Positions 16,081-24,879 of a stretch of 42,337 nucleotides of DNA are shown in pieces. Each line of letters starts with the position of its first letter. Position 1 is the stretch's first letter. Location: the NCBI GenBank assembly GCA_038211615.1, contig JBBQVL010000031.1, positions 1 to 42,337 of the forward strand, written 5' to 3'. Made by a program: the position numbers and the translations under genes. The stretch comes from DASWJZ01 sp038211615. Lineage in GTDB: Bacteria > Pseudomonadota > Alphaproteobacteria > Rhizobiales > Afifellaceae. The notes below the pieces were generated by a model. The model was not told the origin of the DNA and searched no databases. It saw only the letters and a program-made list of their open reading frames with translations.

Positions 16081-17382
16081 TCACCCCTGATAGCCGAAGA
16101 CGCGAGGCAGCCAGAGCACCGTCTCCGGCACGAATGTGATCAGCAACAAGGCAGCGATCATTGCGAACAGAAACGGCAGCACGTCGCGGACGATGTCGCG
16201 CAGCGGACACCCGGATATGTTCATCATGATGAAGAGCAGCAGCCCGTAGGGCGGCGTAATCAGGCCGATCATGATATTGACGACGACGACAATGCCGAAG
16301 TGCACCATGTCGATTCCGAGCGACTGCGCCGTCGGAACGAGGACCGGAACGATGATCAGCAGGATCGCCGTGCCTTCGAGCACGCAGCCGAGAATGAGCA
16401 GGATGATGTTGACGAGGATCAGGAAGCCCGTCGGCGTTAGCTCCCAACCGGCCAGTATCTGCCTCAGCGTCTCCGGGATATTCTCGACGGTCACCACGTA
16501 GTTGAAGACCAGCGCGCCGGCGATCAGCATACCGATCGAGGCGGTCGAGCGCGCGCTGGTCAGAAGCGAAGCGTAGAGGTCCTTAAGGCTGACGCTGCGG
16601 TAAAGCAGGGCTGAGACGACGAGCGCATAGGCAGCCGCGACGGCGGCGGCTTCAGTTGGCGTCATCACACCGCCGTACATCCCGCCGAGAAGAACTACCG
16701 GCATCATCAGGGCAGGGAAGGCCTGCACAGTGATTTTCGGGAGCTCGCGCAGGGGCACCGGCGCTTCGACGGGGAAATTCCTGCGACGGGCCGTGACCGC
16801 GACGACGATCATCTGGGCAAGCCCCATCAGCAGTCCCGGTATGACGCCACCAAGGAAGAGGTAGCCGATCGAGGTATCCGACACGAGCGCGTAGAGCACC
16901 ATCGGGATCGACGGCGGGATGATTGGTCCGATTACCGACGACGCGGCGGTCAGCGCGGCGGCGTAGCTTGCGGTGTATTTCCCGTCGCGGGTCATCATGA
17001 TCTGCATCATCCGTCCCGAGCCAGCGGCGTCGGCAATTGCCGATCCGGACATGCCAGCGAAGACGATGCTCTGCAGCACGTTGACCTGAGCGAGTCCGCC
17101 GCGGAAACGCCCAACGAACGCATTACAGAAGCTCAACAGCCGATCTGTCATGCTGCCGATATTCATAAGCTCGGCGGCGAGGATGAAGAGCGGCACCGCA
17201 AGCAGGATAAAGCTGCTGTACATGCCGTTCAGGAGCTGCTCGGCGACAGTGCCGAGGTCCTGGTGGTCAAGGGCGAGAAAGACGATCGAGCCGGCGATCA
17301 TCGCGTGACCGATCGGAAGGCCGAGGAAAGCGAGGATCGTCATGGCAACGATCGCCAGCGAGAAGGGACTCGCGAGACTCAT
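16081..17382 (-). CDS. dctM: TRAP transporter large permease, DctM-like
   Basis: This 433-residue inner-membrane protein is the ion-coupled permease of a TRAP transporter. About 12 hydrophobic segments are visible. Family motifs include FLGLPIGHAMIAGS near the start, GMSGSAIADAAGSGRMM, the IGPIIPPSIPMVLYA substrate-region motif and LITPPYGLLLFIMM near the end. The ATG at 17382 overlaps the dctQ stop (ATGA), which fits the usual coupled translation. The frame stays open upstream into dctQ but that part is a shadow. It lies between dctQ and the AroQ-like gene, so quinate or shikimate uptake is the likely role. Confidence 0.93.
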   Translation of the reverse strand: MSLASPFSLAIVAMTILAFLGLPIGHAMIAGSIVFLALDHQDLGTVAEQLLNGMYSSFILLAVPLFILAAELMNIGSMTDRLLSFCNAFVGRFRGGLAQVNVLQSIVFAGMSGSAIADAAGSGRMMQIMMTRDGKYTASYAAALTAASSVIGPIIPPSIPMVLYALVSDTSIGYLFLGGVIPGLLMGLAQMIVVAVTARRRNFPVEAPVPLRELPKITVQAFPALMMPVVLLGGMYGGVMTPTEAAAVAAAYALVVSALLYRSVSLKDLYASLLTSARSTASIGMLIAGALVFNYVVTVENIPETLRQILAGWELTPTGFLILVNIILLILGCVLEGTAILLIIVPVLVPTAQSLGIDMVHFGIVVVVNIMIGLITPPYGLLLFIMMNISGCPLRDIVRDVLPFLFAMIAALLLITFVPETVLWLPRVFGYQG

Positions 17383-17906
17383 AGGCCGGACGTGGCCTCT
17401 ACGGGATCCGGCGCCTTCGGAGCGTGCCCGCGCAATGCCTGCCACGAGAGCCAAAGATAGCGAACAATGCTGGCGATCGCGAAGACCACATAGATCGAGA
17501 ACAACCAGTCGAAGCGAATATGCATGTAGGCCGTCTTCTGGACCTTCATGAAGGTCACGTAGTCGACGACCGCTGGCAGGGAGAGGAGGTAGAGAGCGAC
17601 GAGGGAGACGCCGGAGATGAGCGCCATCACGCGGCGACCCGTCCGCCCGACGCTACCGTAGATCAGATCGAACCGAATCTCATCACGCTCGCGCACGACA
17701 AAAGCCGCCCCCCACAGGACAAGCCAAAGCCACGTGATGACCGAGAGCTCGGACGTCCATCCGATCGGAAAGTTGAAAAGGTAACGGAAGACGATCTGGA
17801 TGATGAAGGCGGTGAACATGACCGCAAGCAGGCCGGCGGCCACATTCTCGGCACGGCGTGTCAGCCATTTTCCTGTCGTGCCAAGCATGCCCGCCCGCCT
17901 TCGCAT
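17379..17906 (-). CDS. dctQ: TRAP transporter small permease, DctQ-like
   Basis: This 175-residue protein has four hydrophobic segments, the DctQ pattern. The family signature WTSELSVITWLWLVLWGAAF is seen around residues 50-70, followed by RERDEIRFD. It bridges the binding protein and the DctM permease. It overlaps dctM by 4 nt and lies 42 nt downstream of dctP. Starts at 17906 or at Met7 are both possible; neither has a strong ribosome-binding site that I can see. Confidence 0.9.
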   Translation of the reverse strand: MRRRAGMLGTTGKWLTRRAENVAAGLLAVMFTAFIIQIVFRYLFNFPIGWTSELSVITWLWLVLWGAAFVVRERDEIRFDLIYGSVGRTGRRVMALISGVSLVALYLLSLPAVVDYVTFMKVQKTAYMHIRFDWLFSIYVVFAIASIVRYLWLSWQALRGHAPKAPDPVEATSGL

Positions 17907-17948
17907 CGGGGGCGCCTCGCGGCGCGCCCCGCTTCCCGGCTTCGCAGC

Positions 17949-18935
17949 CTAGAGTGCGTTGATCTTGTCGACCATGCCTTCAGGCCAGCTCTTGGCAAGC
18001 TCGGATTCGAGATACGCCTTCTGCACGTGCGTGCGGAACGCGTCGACGTCCGGCGTGTAGATGTTAAGGCCTTTGCCCTTGAAAACCTCGACCAGCTCCG
18101 CCTCGCGGGCGAGATGCTTTTCCGCGTTCCACGCCAGAGCTCCATCCGCGGCTGCTTGGAAAGCGGCCTGCTGCTCGGTCGACATCCCGTTCCAAATCTT
18201 GCCGGAGACCGTCAGGAGATCGTAGCCGACAAGGTGCGAGGTCAGCACGATCTGCGACATCACCTCGTAGAACTTCATGTTCTCGACATTGGGCAGCGGA
18301 TTGTCCTGTCCGTCGATCGCACCGGTCTGGAGCCCGGTGTAGACCTCCGCATAGGCCATGGGGGTGGGATTGGCGCCGAGTGCCGTGCCGAGGAACTGCC
18401 ACGCCTCGCCGCCGGGCATGCGGAGCTTGATGCCGGCCATGTCCTCTGGCGTGCTGATCTTTTTGTCGGGCTTCAGACCGACCTGGCGGACGCCGAAATA
18501 GGTCGGGCCGAGGATACGGATGCCAAGCTGCTTGTCGGCCATTCCAACCATTTCCTTGCCGACGTCGCTCTGGAACACCTTCTTCAGATGCGCGGCATCG
18601 CGGAACATGTATCCGGCGGTCATGATCGACCAGGCGGGAATCTGGTTCGAGATATCCTGCGGAGCGATGTTCCCCATCTCGAGATTGTCGCGCTGCAGCG
18701 CGACCAGCTCGGTGCCCTGCTTGAAGAGGGTCCCGCCGTAGAACGGCTCGAGCGTGAACTGATCGGCGATTGCCGCCGCGAAGCGCTGGATCGTCTGTGC
18801 GCGGATATCCTGGTCGGAGAAGACCGCCGAGAAACGAACCTTGGGCTTGTCCTGCGCCCAGGCCGGTGCGGCGGCGAGGGTGAGAGCGGCGGCGCTACCC
18901 AGCAGTATCTTACGGCGGTCGGGTCTGAAGCCCAT
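17949..18935 (-). CDS. dctP: TRAP transporter substrate-binding protein, DctP-like
   Basis: This 328-residue periplasmic protein is the first gene of the TRAP operon. It has a twin-arginine-type leader (RRKILLGSAAALTLAAAPAWA, residues about 7-27 split around the RR) and then KVRFSAVF. The DctP family hallmark Arg region is seen in GIKLRMPGG, and TGLQTGAIDGQDNPL is the typical ligand-pocket segment. I chose ATG 18935 because GGGAGGAAC precedes it at good spacing; longer frames upstream lack support. A TetR-type operator lies 36 nt upstream. Substrate is inferred to be quinate, shikimate or dehydroshikimate from the neighbours. Confidence 0.93.
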   Translation of the reverse strand: MGFRPDRRKILLGSAAALTLAAAPAWAQDKPKVRFSAVFSDQDIRAQTIQRFAAAIADQFTLEPFYGGTLFKQGTELVALQRDNLEMGNIAPQDISNQIPAWSIMTAGYMFRDAAHLKKVFQSDVGKEMVGMADKQLGIRILGPTYFGVRQVGLKPDKKISTPEDMAGIKLRMPGGEAWQFLGTALGANPTPMAYAEVYTGLQTGAIDGQDNPLPNVENMKFYEVMSQIVLTSHLVGYDLLTVSGKIWNGMSTEQQAAFQAAADGALAWNAEKHLAREAELVEVFKGKGLNIYTPDVDAFRTHVQKAYLESELAKSWPEGMVDKINAL

Positions 18936-18970
18936 TAGTTCCTCCCATCGTTGTCGTTTTGGCAAGAATG

Positions 18971-18986
18971 GACGAAATAGTTCGTT
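18971..18986. promoter_or_regulatory. Candidate TetR operator upstream of the TRAP operon
   Basis: Read on the minus strand this is AACGAACTATTTCGTC. It matches the near-palindromes at 20024-20039 and 20812-20827 at most positions. It lies 36 nt upstream of the dctP ATG, a repressor-type position. Assignment rests on recurrence at three promoters of the same cluster. Confidence 0.55.
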
Positions 18987-18990
18987 CAAG

Positions 18991-19932
18991 TCAATCGATG
19001 CCAGGCAGACCGGCGTTTTCCGGGACCGAATCGAAGTGCCGGGACATCGCATCGAGGTCGGGCGGGCGGCCGGTGATGAGCTCGAATGCCTTGACTGCCT
19101 GGAAGATCGCCATGCCTCGCCCGGACATAGTTCTGATGCCGGCCGCGGCGGCGGCGCGAAGCAGTTCCGTCTCGGCCGGGAAGTAGATGATGTCGGCAAT
19201 CCAGAGATCGGGCCTCATCGCACGCGCGGGGATGGGCGTTCCCGGATACTTCGCCATGCCGACCGGCGTCGTGTTGACGATGCCGCTGGCGGCGGCGGCC
19301 GCTTCCTCCACGTCTCGCGCCACGAACGCCCGCCGCGAGCCGGACCTGGAATTGAGTCTCGCCGCGAGGCCGTTCGATCGCTCCGCATCGAGGTCGAAGA
19401 TCTCGATCTGGTTCGCACCGAGTTCGGACAGTGCGTATGCGACCGCCCTCCCGGCGCCGCCTGCGCCGAGAAGGAGCACGCGGCTCAGGTCGGCGCCCTG
19501 CATCTCAGTGCGGAAGCTCTCCGCGAAGCCCCAGCAGTCGGTGTTGTGACCGACCGTCCGCGCCGCTTCGAATACCACCGTGTTGACGGCCCCGATCGCG
19601 CCCGCGTCGGTGGAAAGGAAATCGAGATGAGGGATAACGCTCTGCTTGAAGGGATGGGTGATATTCAGCCCTGCGAAGCCGCGGCGAGCCGCCTCGCCGA
19701 GCACCTCCTCCAGGGCCTCGGCAGGGAGTCCGAGCGCGTCGAAATCGATCAGCGAATAGGCATAGTCGATGCCGAGCCGCGCGCCTTCGGCCATATGCAT
19801 CCAGGGCGTCCGGGACTCCCGAATTCCATCGCCGATCAACGCCGCACGAAGCTTCCCCTCGGGAAGGAGGCCGAAGGCTTCGCGGACCCGCTCCTCTGTC
19901 GGCTGGATCCTCTGGTGAACGACACGATCCAA
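18991..19932 (-). CDS. aroE: Quinate/shikimate dehydrogenase (QsuD-like, AroE family)
   Basis: This 313-residue NAD(P)-dependent enzyme belongs to the shikimate dehydrogenase family. Catalytic Lys96 is in GLNITHPFKQ and the paired Asp132 is in GHNTDCWGF. The nucleotide-binding glycine loop is LLLGAGGAGRA (about 153-163). SRTPWMHMAEG near the start, GAVNTVV and the NITHP-x-KQ form resemble catabolic quinate/shikimate dehydrogenases such as corynebacterial QsuD more than biosynthetic AroE (NVTxPxK). It would oxidise quinate to dehydroquinate and shikimate to dehydroshikimate. The start is a TTG at 19932 with GAGG about 7 nt upstream. It is divergent from tetR. Confidence 0.88.
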   Translation of the reverse strand: MDRVVHQRIQPTEERVREAFGLLPEGKLRAALIGDGIRESRTPWMHMAEGARLGIDYAYSLIDFDALGLPAEALEEVLGEAARRGFAGLNITHPFKQSVIPHLDFLSTDAGAIGAVNTVVFEAARTVGHNTDCWGFAESFRTEMQGADLSRVLLLGAGGAGRAVAYALSELGANQIEIFDLDAERSNGLAARLNSRSGSRRAFVARDVEEAAAAASGIVNTTPVGMAKYPGTPIPARAMRPDLWIADIIYFPAETELLRAAAAAGIRTMSGRGMAIFQAVKAFELITGRPPDLDAMSRHFDSVPENAGLPGID

Positions 19933-20023
19933 TGTGATCCTCGAACCCGGCAGCCCGCGGAGCGCTGTTGTTTTCCTGCGGGTCGCGCTACTCAGACGCC
20001 GTTAAGGGCGGTCGCGAACTGTG

Positions 20024-20039
20024 AACGGACCAGTTAGTT
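20024..20039. promoter_or_regulatory. Candidate TetR operator between aroE and tetR
   Basis: AACGGACCAGTTAGTT differs from the site before quiC at one base. It lies in the 151-bp divergent region between the dehydrogenase and tetR. One site could control both promoters and give autoregulation. Confidence 0.6.
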
Positions 20040-20083
20040 TAGTCAATCGAGCGGCGGTCGGCTGTTCGAAAGGAGTGGGCTCG

Positions 20084-20746
20084 ATGGTGGATCTGAAATC
20101 CGGGACTGCTAAGGCGGTGGCGGGAGTCCGCACGCAGGACCCGGAAGGCACGCGCGAGAACATCATCCAGGTGGCGATGCAGGAGTTCGCCGAATACGGT
20201 CTCGCCGGTGCGCGGATCGACGAGATCGCCGCCAAGACCAAGTCCAGCAAGCGCATGATCTATTATTATTTCGGTGACAAGGAGGGGCTCTATCTCCGCG
20301 TGCTCGAGGCGGCCTACAGCAAGGTCCGTGCGGTAGAGGCGACCCTGCACCTCGACGATCTGAAACCACTCGCGGCACTCCGCCGGCTGGTCGAATTCAC
20401 CTTCGACCATCACAATTCCAATGAGAGCTTCATTCGGCTGGTGATGATCGAAAACATCCACCACGGTGAATACCTCGCCCGATCGAAAGCGATCCAGGCC
20501 TTGAACGTGACGGCCATAGACACGATCTCGCGCCTCTACCAGCGCGGCGTGAAGGACGGCTTGTTCCGTCGCGGCATCGAGCCGATCGACCTGCACTGGC
20601 AGATCAGTGCGCTTTGCTTCTTCAACGTCTCGAACCGCGCTACCTTCTCGAAGATCTTCTCCCGGGACCTGAAGTCGAAGAAGGCGCTCGCACATCTCCG
20701 CGAGCAGACGGTGGAGATGATCGAGCGCTTCGCCCGCGCGCCCTAA
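20084..20746 (+). CDS. TetR-family transcriptional regulator of the quinate/shikimate cluster
   Basis: This 220-residue regulator has a TetR N-terminal domain (about residues 20-75). The recognition helix region reads GARIDEIAAKTKSSKRMIYY followed by YFGDKEGLY. The C-terminal ligand domain is of the TetR_C type seen in AcrR/RutR-like proteins. I chose ATG 20084, which has AAGGAG (20069-20074) upstream; a GTG at 20021 lies inside the operator-like site and is unlikely. It is divergent from the dehydrogenase and precedes quiC by 100 nt in the same direction. Three copies of one 16-bp near-palindrome mark its probable regulon. An aromatic or cyclitol acid intermediate is the likely inducer. Confidence 0.9.
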   Translation: MVDLKSGTAKAVAGVRTQDPEGTRENIIQVAMQEFAEYGLAGARIDEIAAKTKSSKRMIYYYFGDKEGLYLRVLEAAYSKVRAVEATLHLDDLKPLAALRRLVEFTFDHHNSNESFIRLVMIENIHHGEYLARSKAIQALNVTAIDTISRLYQRGVKDGLFRRGIEPIDLHWQISALCFFNVSNRATFSKIFSRDLKSKKALAHLREQTVEMIERFARAP

Positions 20747-20811
20747 GCCGGGCGCCTACTCGCGCGTTCTGGATCGCCACGATTGACCCGCCGCGCACGC
20801 AGCTTACAATG

Positions 20812-20827
20812 AACGGACCAGTTCGTT
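20812..20827. promoter_or_regulatory. Candidate TetR operator upstream of quiC
   Basis: AACGGACCAGTTCGTT is the best-conserved of three related sites and the most symmetric; its reverse complement matches it at most positions. It lies 19 nt upstream of the quiC ATG, where a bound repressor would block transcription. Confidence 0.6.
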
Positions 20828-20846
20828 AATAAGGCGGCGAAGTCGA

Positions 20847-22742
20847 ATGCTTCCGACGAGTATCGCGACGGTCTCTCTCTCCGGTGATCTGAAGGAGAAG
20901 CTCGACGCGATACGCGCCGCAGGTTTCGACGGCGTCGAGATTTTCGAGAACGACTTCCTCGCCTACCCTGCTGGTCCCGCGGAAGTGGGAAGGATGGTGG
21001 TCGACGCCGGCCTGAAGGTCACGGTGTTCCAGCCTTTCCGCGACTTCGAGGGGATGCCCGAGCCGCAGCGCGCCCGCGCATTCGATCGCGCCGAGCGGAA
21101 GTTCGACGTGATGCAGGCGCTCGGCACCGACCTGATGCTGGTCTGCTCGAATGTCTCGCCCGCGGCGCTTGGCGGGATCGACCGTGCCGCGGAGGATTTC
21201 AACAGGCTCGGCGAGCGCGCCGCTACGCGTGGCCTCCGCATTGGCTACGAAGCGCTCGCCTGGGGGCGGCATGTGTTCGACCACCGCGACGCCTGGGAGG
21301 TCGTGCGTCGCGCCGATCATCCGGCGATCGGGCTTATCCTCGATTCTTTTCACACCCTGGCGCGGAAGATCGACCCGGATTCCATCCGCCGCATACCCGG
21401 CGACGAGATCTTCCTCGTACAGGTCGCCGATGCGCCGCTCTTCGATATGGACCTTCTCTCCTGGAGCCGGCACTTCCGCAACATGCCGGGACAGGGCGAC
21501 CTCGACATCACTGGCTTCCTCGCCGCCGTGGAGGCGACGGGCTATCGCGGCTATCTGTCACTTGAGATCTTCAACGACCAGTTCCGCGCCGGCTCGGCGC
21601 GGCAGGTCGCTGTTGACGGGCGGCGGTCGCTCATCGCCGCCAGCGACCTGGTCCAAAGGTCGTCCGCCGAACGATCGCCCGTCGAAGCGACCCTGCCTGA
21701 GCCTTCCCGCCTGCTTGGCTTCGAGTTCATCGAATTCGCCGTCGACGAAGAGAGCGCCGCGGCGCTTGGAAAGCTGCTTGCAGCGCTTGGTTTCCGCAAG
21801 ACCGCCAGACACGTCTCCAAGGACGTGAAGCTGTGGCGGCAGGGAGCGATCAACCTCGTTGTCAACTCGGAGCGGGAGGGTTTTGCGCACGCCTCCTACA
21901 TCACGCACGGGCCGAGCGTCTGCGCGCTCGGGCTGCGCGTAGAGGATGCCGAAGCCGCCGTCGCGCGAGCGCGCGCGCTCCTGGCGCAGCCCTTCACGCA
22001 GGCGGTCGGCCCGGGCGAGCTGGAACTGCCCGCGATCCGCGGACTGGGCGGAAGCCTGCTCTACTTCACCGACCCCAAGAGCGCATTGGCGCGCCTATGG
22101 GAGATCGACTTCCGTCCCGCGCATGAGGAGGACGCCGAGATGTCCAGCGCTGCGCTGCTCGCCGTCGACCACGTCTCCCAGTCGATGGAATACGAGGAGA
22201 TGCTCTCTTGGCTGCTCTTCTACACATCCATCTTCGAGCTCATCCGGACACCCCAGGTCGACGTGGCCGATCCCGGCGGTCTCGTGCGGAGCCAGGTCGT
22301 CGAAAACCGCGCGGGCAATGTCCGGATCGCATTGAACGGCGCGCAAAACCACCGCACGCTCTCCGGTCGCTTCCTTTCCGAGTTCTTCGGGTCAGGCGTG
22401 CAGCACATCGCCTTCGCGAGCGCCGACGTCTTTGCCACAGCCGGATACCTCCAGGCGGCAGGTGTTGAAGCCCTGCCGATTCCCGACAACTACTACGACG
22501 ACCTCGGAGCTAGGTTCGGTCTGGAGCCGAAGCTTCTCGACCGGCTCGCCGCAAGTCGGATCCTCTACGATCGCGACGATGTTGGGGAGTATTTCCAGCT
22601 CTACACGGAACCCTTCGACCACCGCTTCTTCTTCGAGATCGTTGAGCGCCGGGGCGGCTATCGCGGTTACGGCGCTATGAATGCTCCGATCAGGCTCGCG
22701 GCGCAGTCACGATCGATGCGGATCGCTCATGTACAAGGCTGA
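20847..22742 (+). CDS. quiC: 3-dehydroshikimate dehydratase fused to HPPD-like domain (QuiC-type)
   Basis: This 631-residue protein converts 3-dehydroshikimate to protocatechuate, feeding the beta-ketoadipate route. Residues about 1-270 form a sugar-isomerase-like TIM barrel with metal ligands Glu135 (GYEALAWG), Asp166 (ILDSFHT), Gln192 (FLVQVADAP) and Glu240 (LSLEIFND). These match, offset by one, the ligands I recall for Pseudomonas QuiC1. Residues about 290-620 resemble 4-hydroxyphenylpyruvate dioxygenase (two VOC modules; LLAVDHVSQSM, HIAFASADVF, FFEIVERRGGYRGYG). Length matches fused QuiC. The last residues after about 620 (SRSMRIAHVQG) may be foreign, because the gene end overlaps the truncated HTH copy. 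It is the only cluster gene besides tetR on the plus strand. Confidence 0.93.
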   Translation: MLPTSIATVSLSGDLKEKLDAIRAAGFDGVEIFENDFLAYPAGPAEVGRMVVDAGLKVTVFQPFRDFEGMPEPQRARAFDRAERKFDVMQALGTDLMLVCSNVSPAALGGIDRAAEDFNRLGERAATRGLRIGYEALAWGRHVFDHRDAWEVVRRADHPAIGLILDSFHTLARKIDPDSIRRIPGDEIFLVQVADAPLFDMDLLSWSRHFRNMPGQGDLDITGFLAAVEATGYRGYLSLEIFNDQFRAGSARQVAVDGRRSLIAASDLVQRSSAERSPVEATLPEPSRLLGFEFIEFAVDEESAAALGKLLAALGFRKTARHVSKDVKLWRQGAINLVVNSEREGFAHASYITHGPSVCALGLRVEDAEAAVARARALLAQPFTQAVGPGELELPAIRGLGGSLLYFTDPKSALARLWEIDFRPAHEEDAEMSSAALLAVDHVSQSMEYEEMLSWLLFYTSIFELIRTPQVDVADPGGLVRSQVVENRAGNVRIALNGAQNHRTLSGRFLSEFFGSGVQHIAFASADVFATAGYLQAAGVEALPIPDNYYDDLGARFGLEPKLLDRLAASRILYDRDDVGEYFQLYTEPFDHRFFFEIVERRGGYRGYGAMNAPIRLAAQSRSMRIAHVQG

Positions 22743-23073
22743 TAGTGGGAAGCTGATCATCGGGGAAGTGAGGCCGCCACAAGCCGCAAATCCCTCGCCG
22801 CAGACCAACAGCCACGAGACCATCCTCAAAGCCCGCGGCCGCGCCTACCGCTGGAAGTGCAGACTGGAGTCGGGCGAGTTCTCCTCGATCAACGACCTCG
22901 CCAAAGCGGAGAAGATCAATCACTCCTACGTTCGACGAATTCTGAGGCTGGCGCTGCTCTCGCCGGACGTCACCGAGGCGATCCTGGATGACGGCCTGTC
23001 CAAAGGAGTTCAGCTGGAGCAGCTGCTTAGGGCCCCGGGTGCTTGGATAGAGCAGGCCAATCTGCCGCGGTAG
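22729..23073 (+). pseudogene. Truncated second copy of the recombinase-cassette HTH protein
   Basis: An open frame carries the same conserved block as the protein at 15,111-15,515. Here it reads RAYRWKCRLESGEFSSINDL, followed by INHSYVRRILRLALLSP. The beta-rich N-terminal part of the full gene is missing and is replaced by about 25 unrelated residues, and no DUF2924 or recombinase gene precedes it. The frame begins inside quiC (ATG 22729) and has no obvious ribosome-binding site. I read it as the surviving 3' end of a second recombinase cassette, cut off when the catabolic genes arrived. It could still be expressed from quiC read-through. Confidence 0.65.
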
Positions 23074-23163
23074 GCCTTCGACATCCGCTTCCCGCCCGAT
23101 GCAGACCTTTCAAGATCGAAGCAGCACACAGTCCCAGAGATACAAGTAGCCTGCGGGTCGTGA

Positions 23164-24879
23164 TCAGCTTCTTGTTGACCCCATCTCCGACACCGTTTCG
23201 TTTCCGGCGGGGGCCGGCTGCGACTGGGCGGCTGTGTCCTTCCGGGTGCGCATCCATGTCCACTTCGTGTATTCGCGAGCGACACGAACGCGGGCTTTTT
23301 TCAGCGGCAGGCTCTTATAGTGGGCGACGGTGGGATTTCGCTCGAAGAACTTGTCCACCTGTTCCTGCGTCATGTTGGCGTGCGCCTTCAATAGCCAGTC
23401 GTAAAGATCGAAGGGATCGTCATCACGCAGGGCGCGCGAGGTGTTGTCTTTGCCAAACACCGCATCCGTGTAGCGGCGCGCGGCCTGCGCTTCCCCTGCT
23501 GTTAGCGGCATTTCCACGAGCCAGCTGCGACCATTCGCGCCGACCGCGAGCATTGCTTTGTCGTCGCCCCATGAACTGATTTCTTCCACCGTTGCTCGGA
23601 CGGTTTTGCCGCCCATGTCAGGAGCCTCGATCATGTCGCCGATCTTGACCGTGCGCTGCGGATTGCCGTCGCTGTCGAGCAATTCAGGCGGCGAGCCATC
23701 GAAGGTAGTCGGCACGGTGCTGGCGGTCTTCCAAGCTTCCATGAGCCAGAAAATGTCGCGATGCTTGTCGTAGCCCTCAAGCGCGGCTTCAATCTCCAAC
23801 GGCCGCCCGAAGGGGTAATTGTCTATCTTGATAGTTTGAAGGAAGCCGAAGCACGGGTGGCCTGTCACGTCCTCGTCGGCGAGGAACGTGTGGTTGGTGA
23901 TGACGACATAGGCGGGCTGGATCGGCTCGCCGTCCACCGTCATGCTGTTCTCCGCGTCGCGAATCGCAGCCTCGGCCTTTTCGGCGACGGCGCGCCAGTC
24001 GGCTTCGGCCATCATCGTGGGGATGCTCAGCTCAAACCAATAGACAGGATTCGTGAGCTTCTTCCTTGACGCGTTGTAGATCTGGTTGCGCACATAGACT
24101 TCCAACTCGCGCTGAAACTCCGCGTTCGTCACATCGTCGGTGGAGGCTTTCCAGCCGTTCTTGCGCTTGGCTTCGACCTCATAGGTTTTTCCCGACGCCT
24201 TGGATTTCGCCCTGAACTCCGGCGTCGGAATCGATCCCGCCTTCGTCTCCGCGCAGGAAATCTCCATACCGGCGACGGCCAATGCTGCGTCCACGATAGC
24301 CTCATGATAGGCTGGCAGGAAGCTGACGGGATCGCGCAGCCGCTTGAGCAACGGCTCCGGAATTTCATCGTGGTGGGCGATTAGGTAGAGCGCATAGGCC
24401 AAGTGCAGCCAACACGCGATGAAGCCCATCATCACAATGGCCTTGACCTTTGGCTCACCGACCTTGTGGCCGCTGTACGCTTGCGTCTTTTGCAGCCAGC
24501 GGAAGAGCGGATGCTGACCCTTGTTGCGTTCGCGCTCGCCCCATTCACGGCCGAGCGCCTTCTTCATGAAATAGTCGAGGAAGTTGGGGAAGATGACCCA
24601 GTTCCTTCCCCAGTGGAGGGTCTGTTTCACCGCGACGAATCGGAAGCCGTTCGCCTCATCCATCCACGACACGATAGGGTTGCCGTGGCCTTGCTGCTGC
24701 CGGCGCACGTTCTCGGCCGCCTGATGCTGTCTCAGCATGGCTTGCGCTTGCGCCAAGAAGGCGGGATTGCGCTCAGGCGTAGGCTCTCGCCGCGCACCTG
24801 GTTTGGTGGAATTCAAACAGCATTTCTTGAACTTCTTGCCGCTCCCGCAAGGGCACGGCTCATTCCGTCCAGTCTTCAT
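23164..24879 (-). CDS. SEC-C zinc-binding protein with possible PD-(D/E)XK nuclease core
   Basis: This 571-residue protein opens with a SEC-C motif, MKTGRNEPCPCGSGKKFKKC, with Zn ligands Cys9, Cys11, Cys20 and Cys21. Residues about 70-200 are helical and contain a hydrophobic stretch (KAIVMMGFIACWLHLAYALY). Residues about 219-300 contain PE (220-221), then a beta-strand-like YEVEAKRK with Glu236-x-Lys238, then a helix with QRELEVYVRNQI. That order fits a PD-(D/E)XK nuclease core, but this is a by-eye assignment. A C-terminal domain (about 430-510) is unrecognised. ATG 24879 is preferred because SEC-C proteins often begin there; ATG 24915 is in frame. It stands alone beside the tRNA, a common place for accessory defence genes. 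Confidence 0.8.
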   Translation of the reverse strand: MKTGRNEPCPCGSGKKFKKCCLNSTKPGARREPTPERNPAFLAQAQAMLRQHQAAENVRRQQQGHGNPIVSWMDEANGFRFVAVKQTLHWGRNWVIFPNFLDYFMKKALGREWGERERNKGQHPLFRWLQKTQAYSGHKVGEPKVKAIVMMGFIACWLHLAYALYLIAHHDEIPEPLLKRLRDPVSFLPAYHEAIVDAALAVAGMEISCAETKAGSIPTPEFRAKSKASGKTYEVEAKRKNGWKASTDDVTNAEFQRELEVYVRNQIYNASRKKLTNPVYWFELSIPTMMAEADWRAVAEKAEAAIRDAENSMTVDGEPIQPAYVVITNHTFLADEDVTGHPCFGFLQTIKIDNYPFGRPLEIEAALEGYDKHRDIFWLMEAWKTASTVPTTFDGSPPELLDSDGNPQRTVKIGDMIEAPDMGGKTVRATVEEISSWGDDKAMLAVGANGRSWLVEMPLTAGEAQAARRYTDAVFGKDNTSRALRDDDPFDLYDWLLKAHANMTQEQVDKFFERNPTVAHYKSLPLKKARVRVAREYTKWTWMRTRKDTAAQSQPAPAGNETVSEMGSTRS

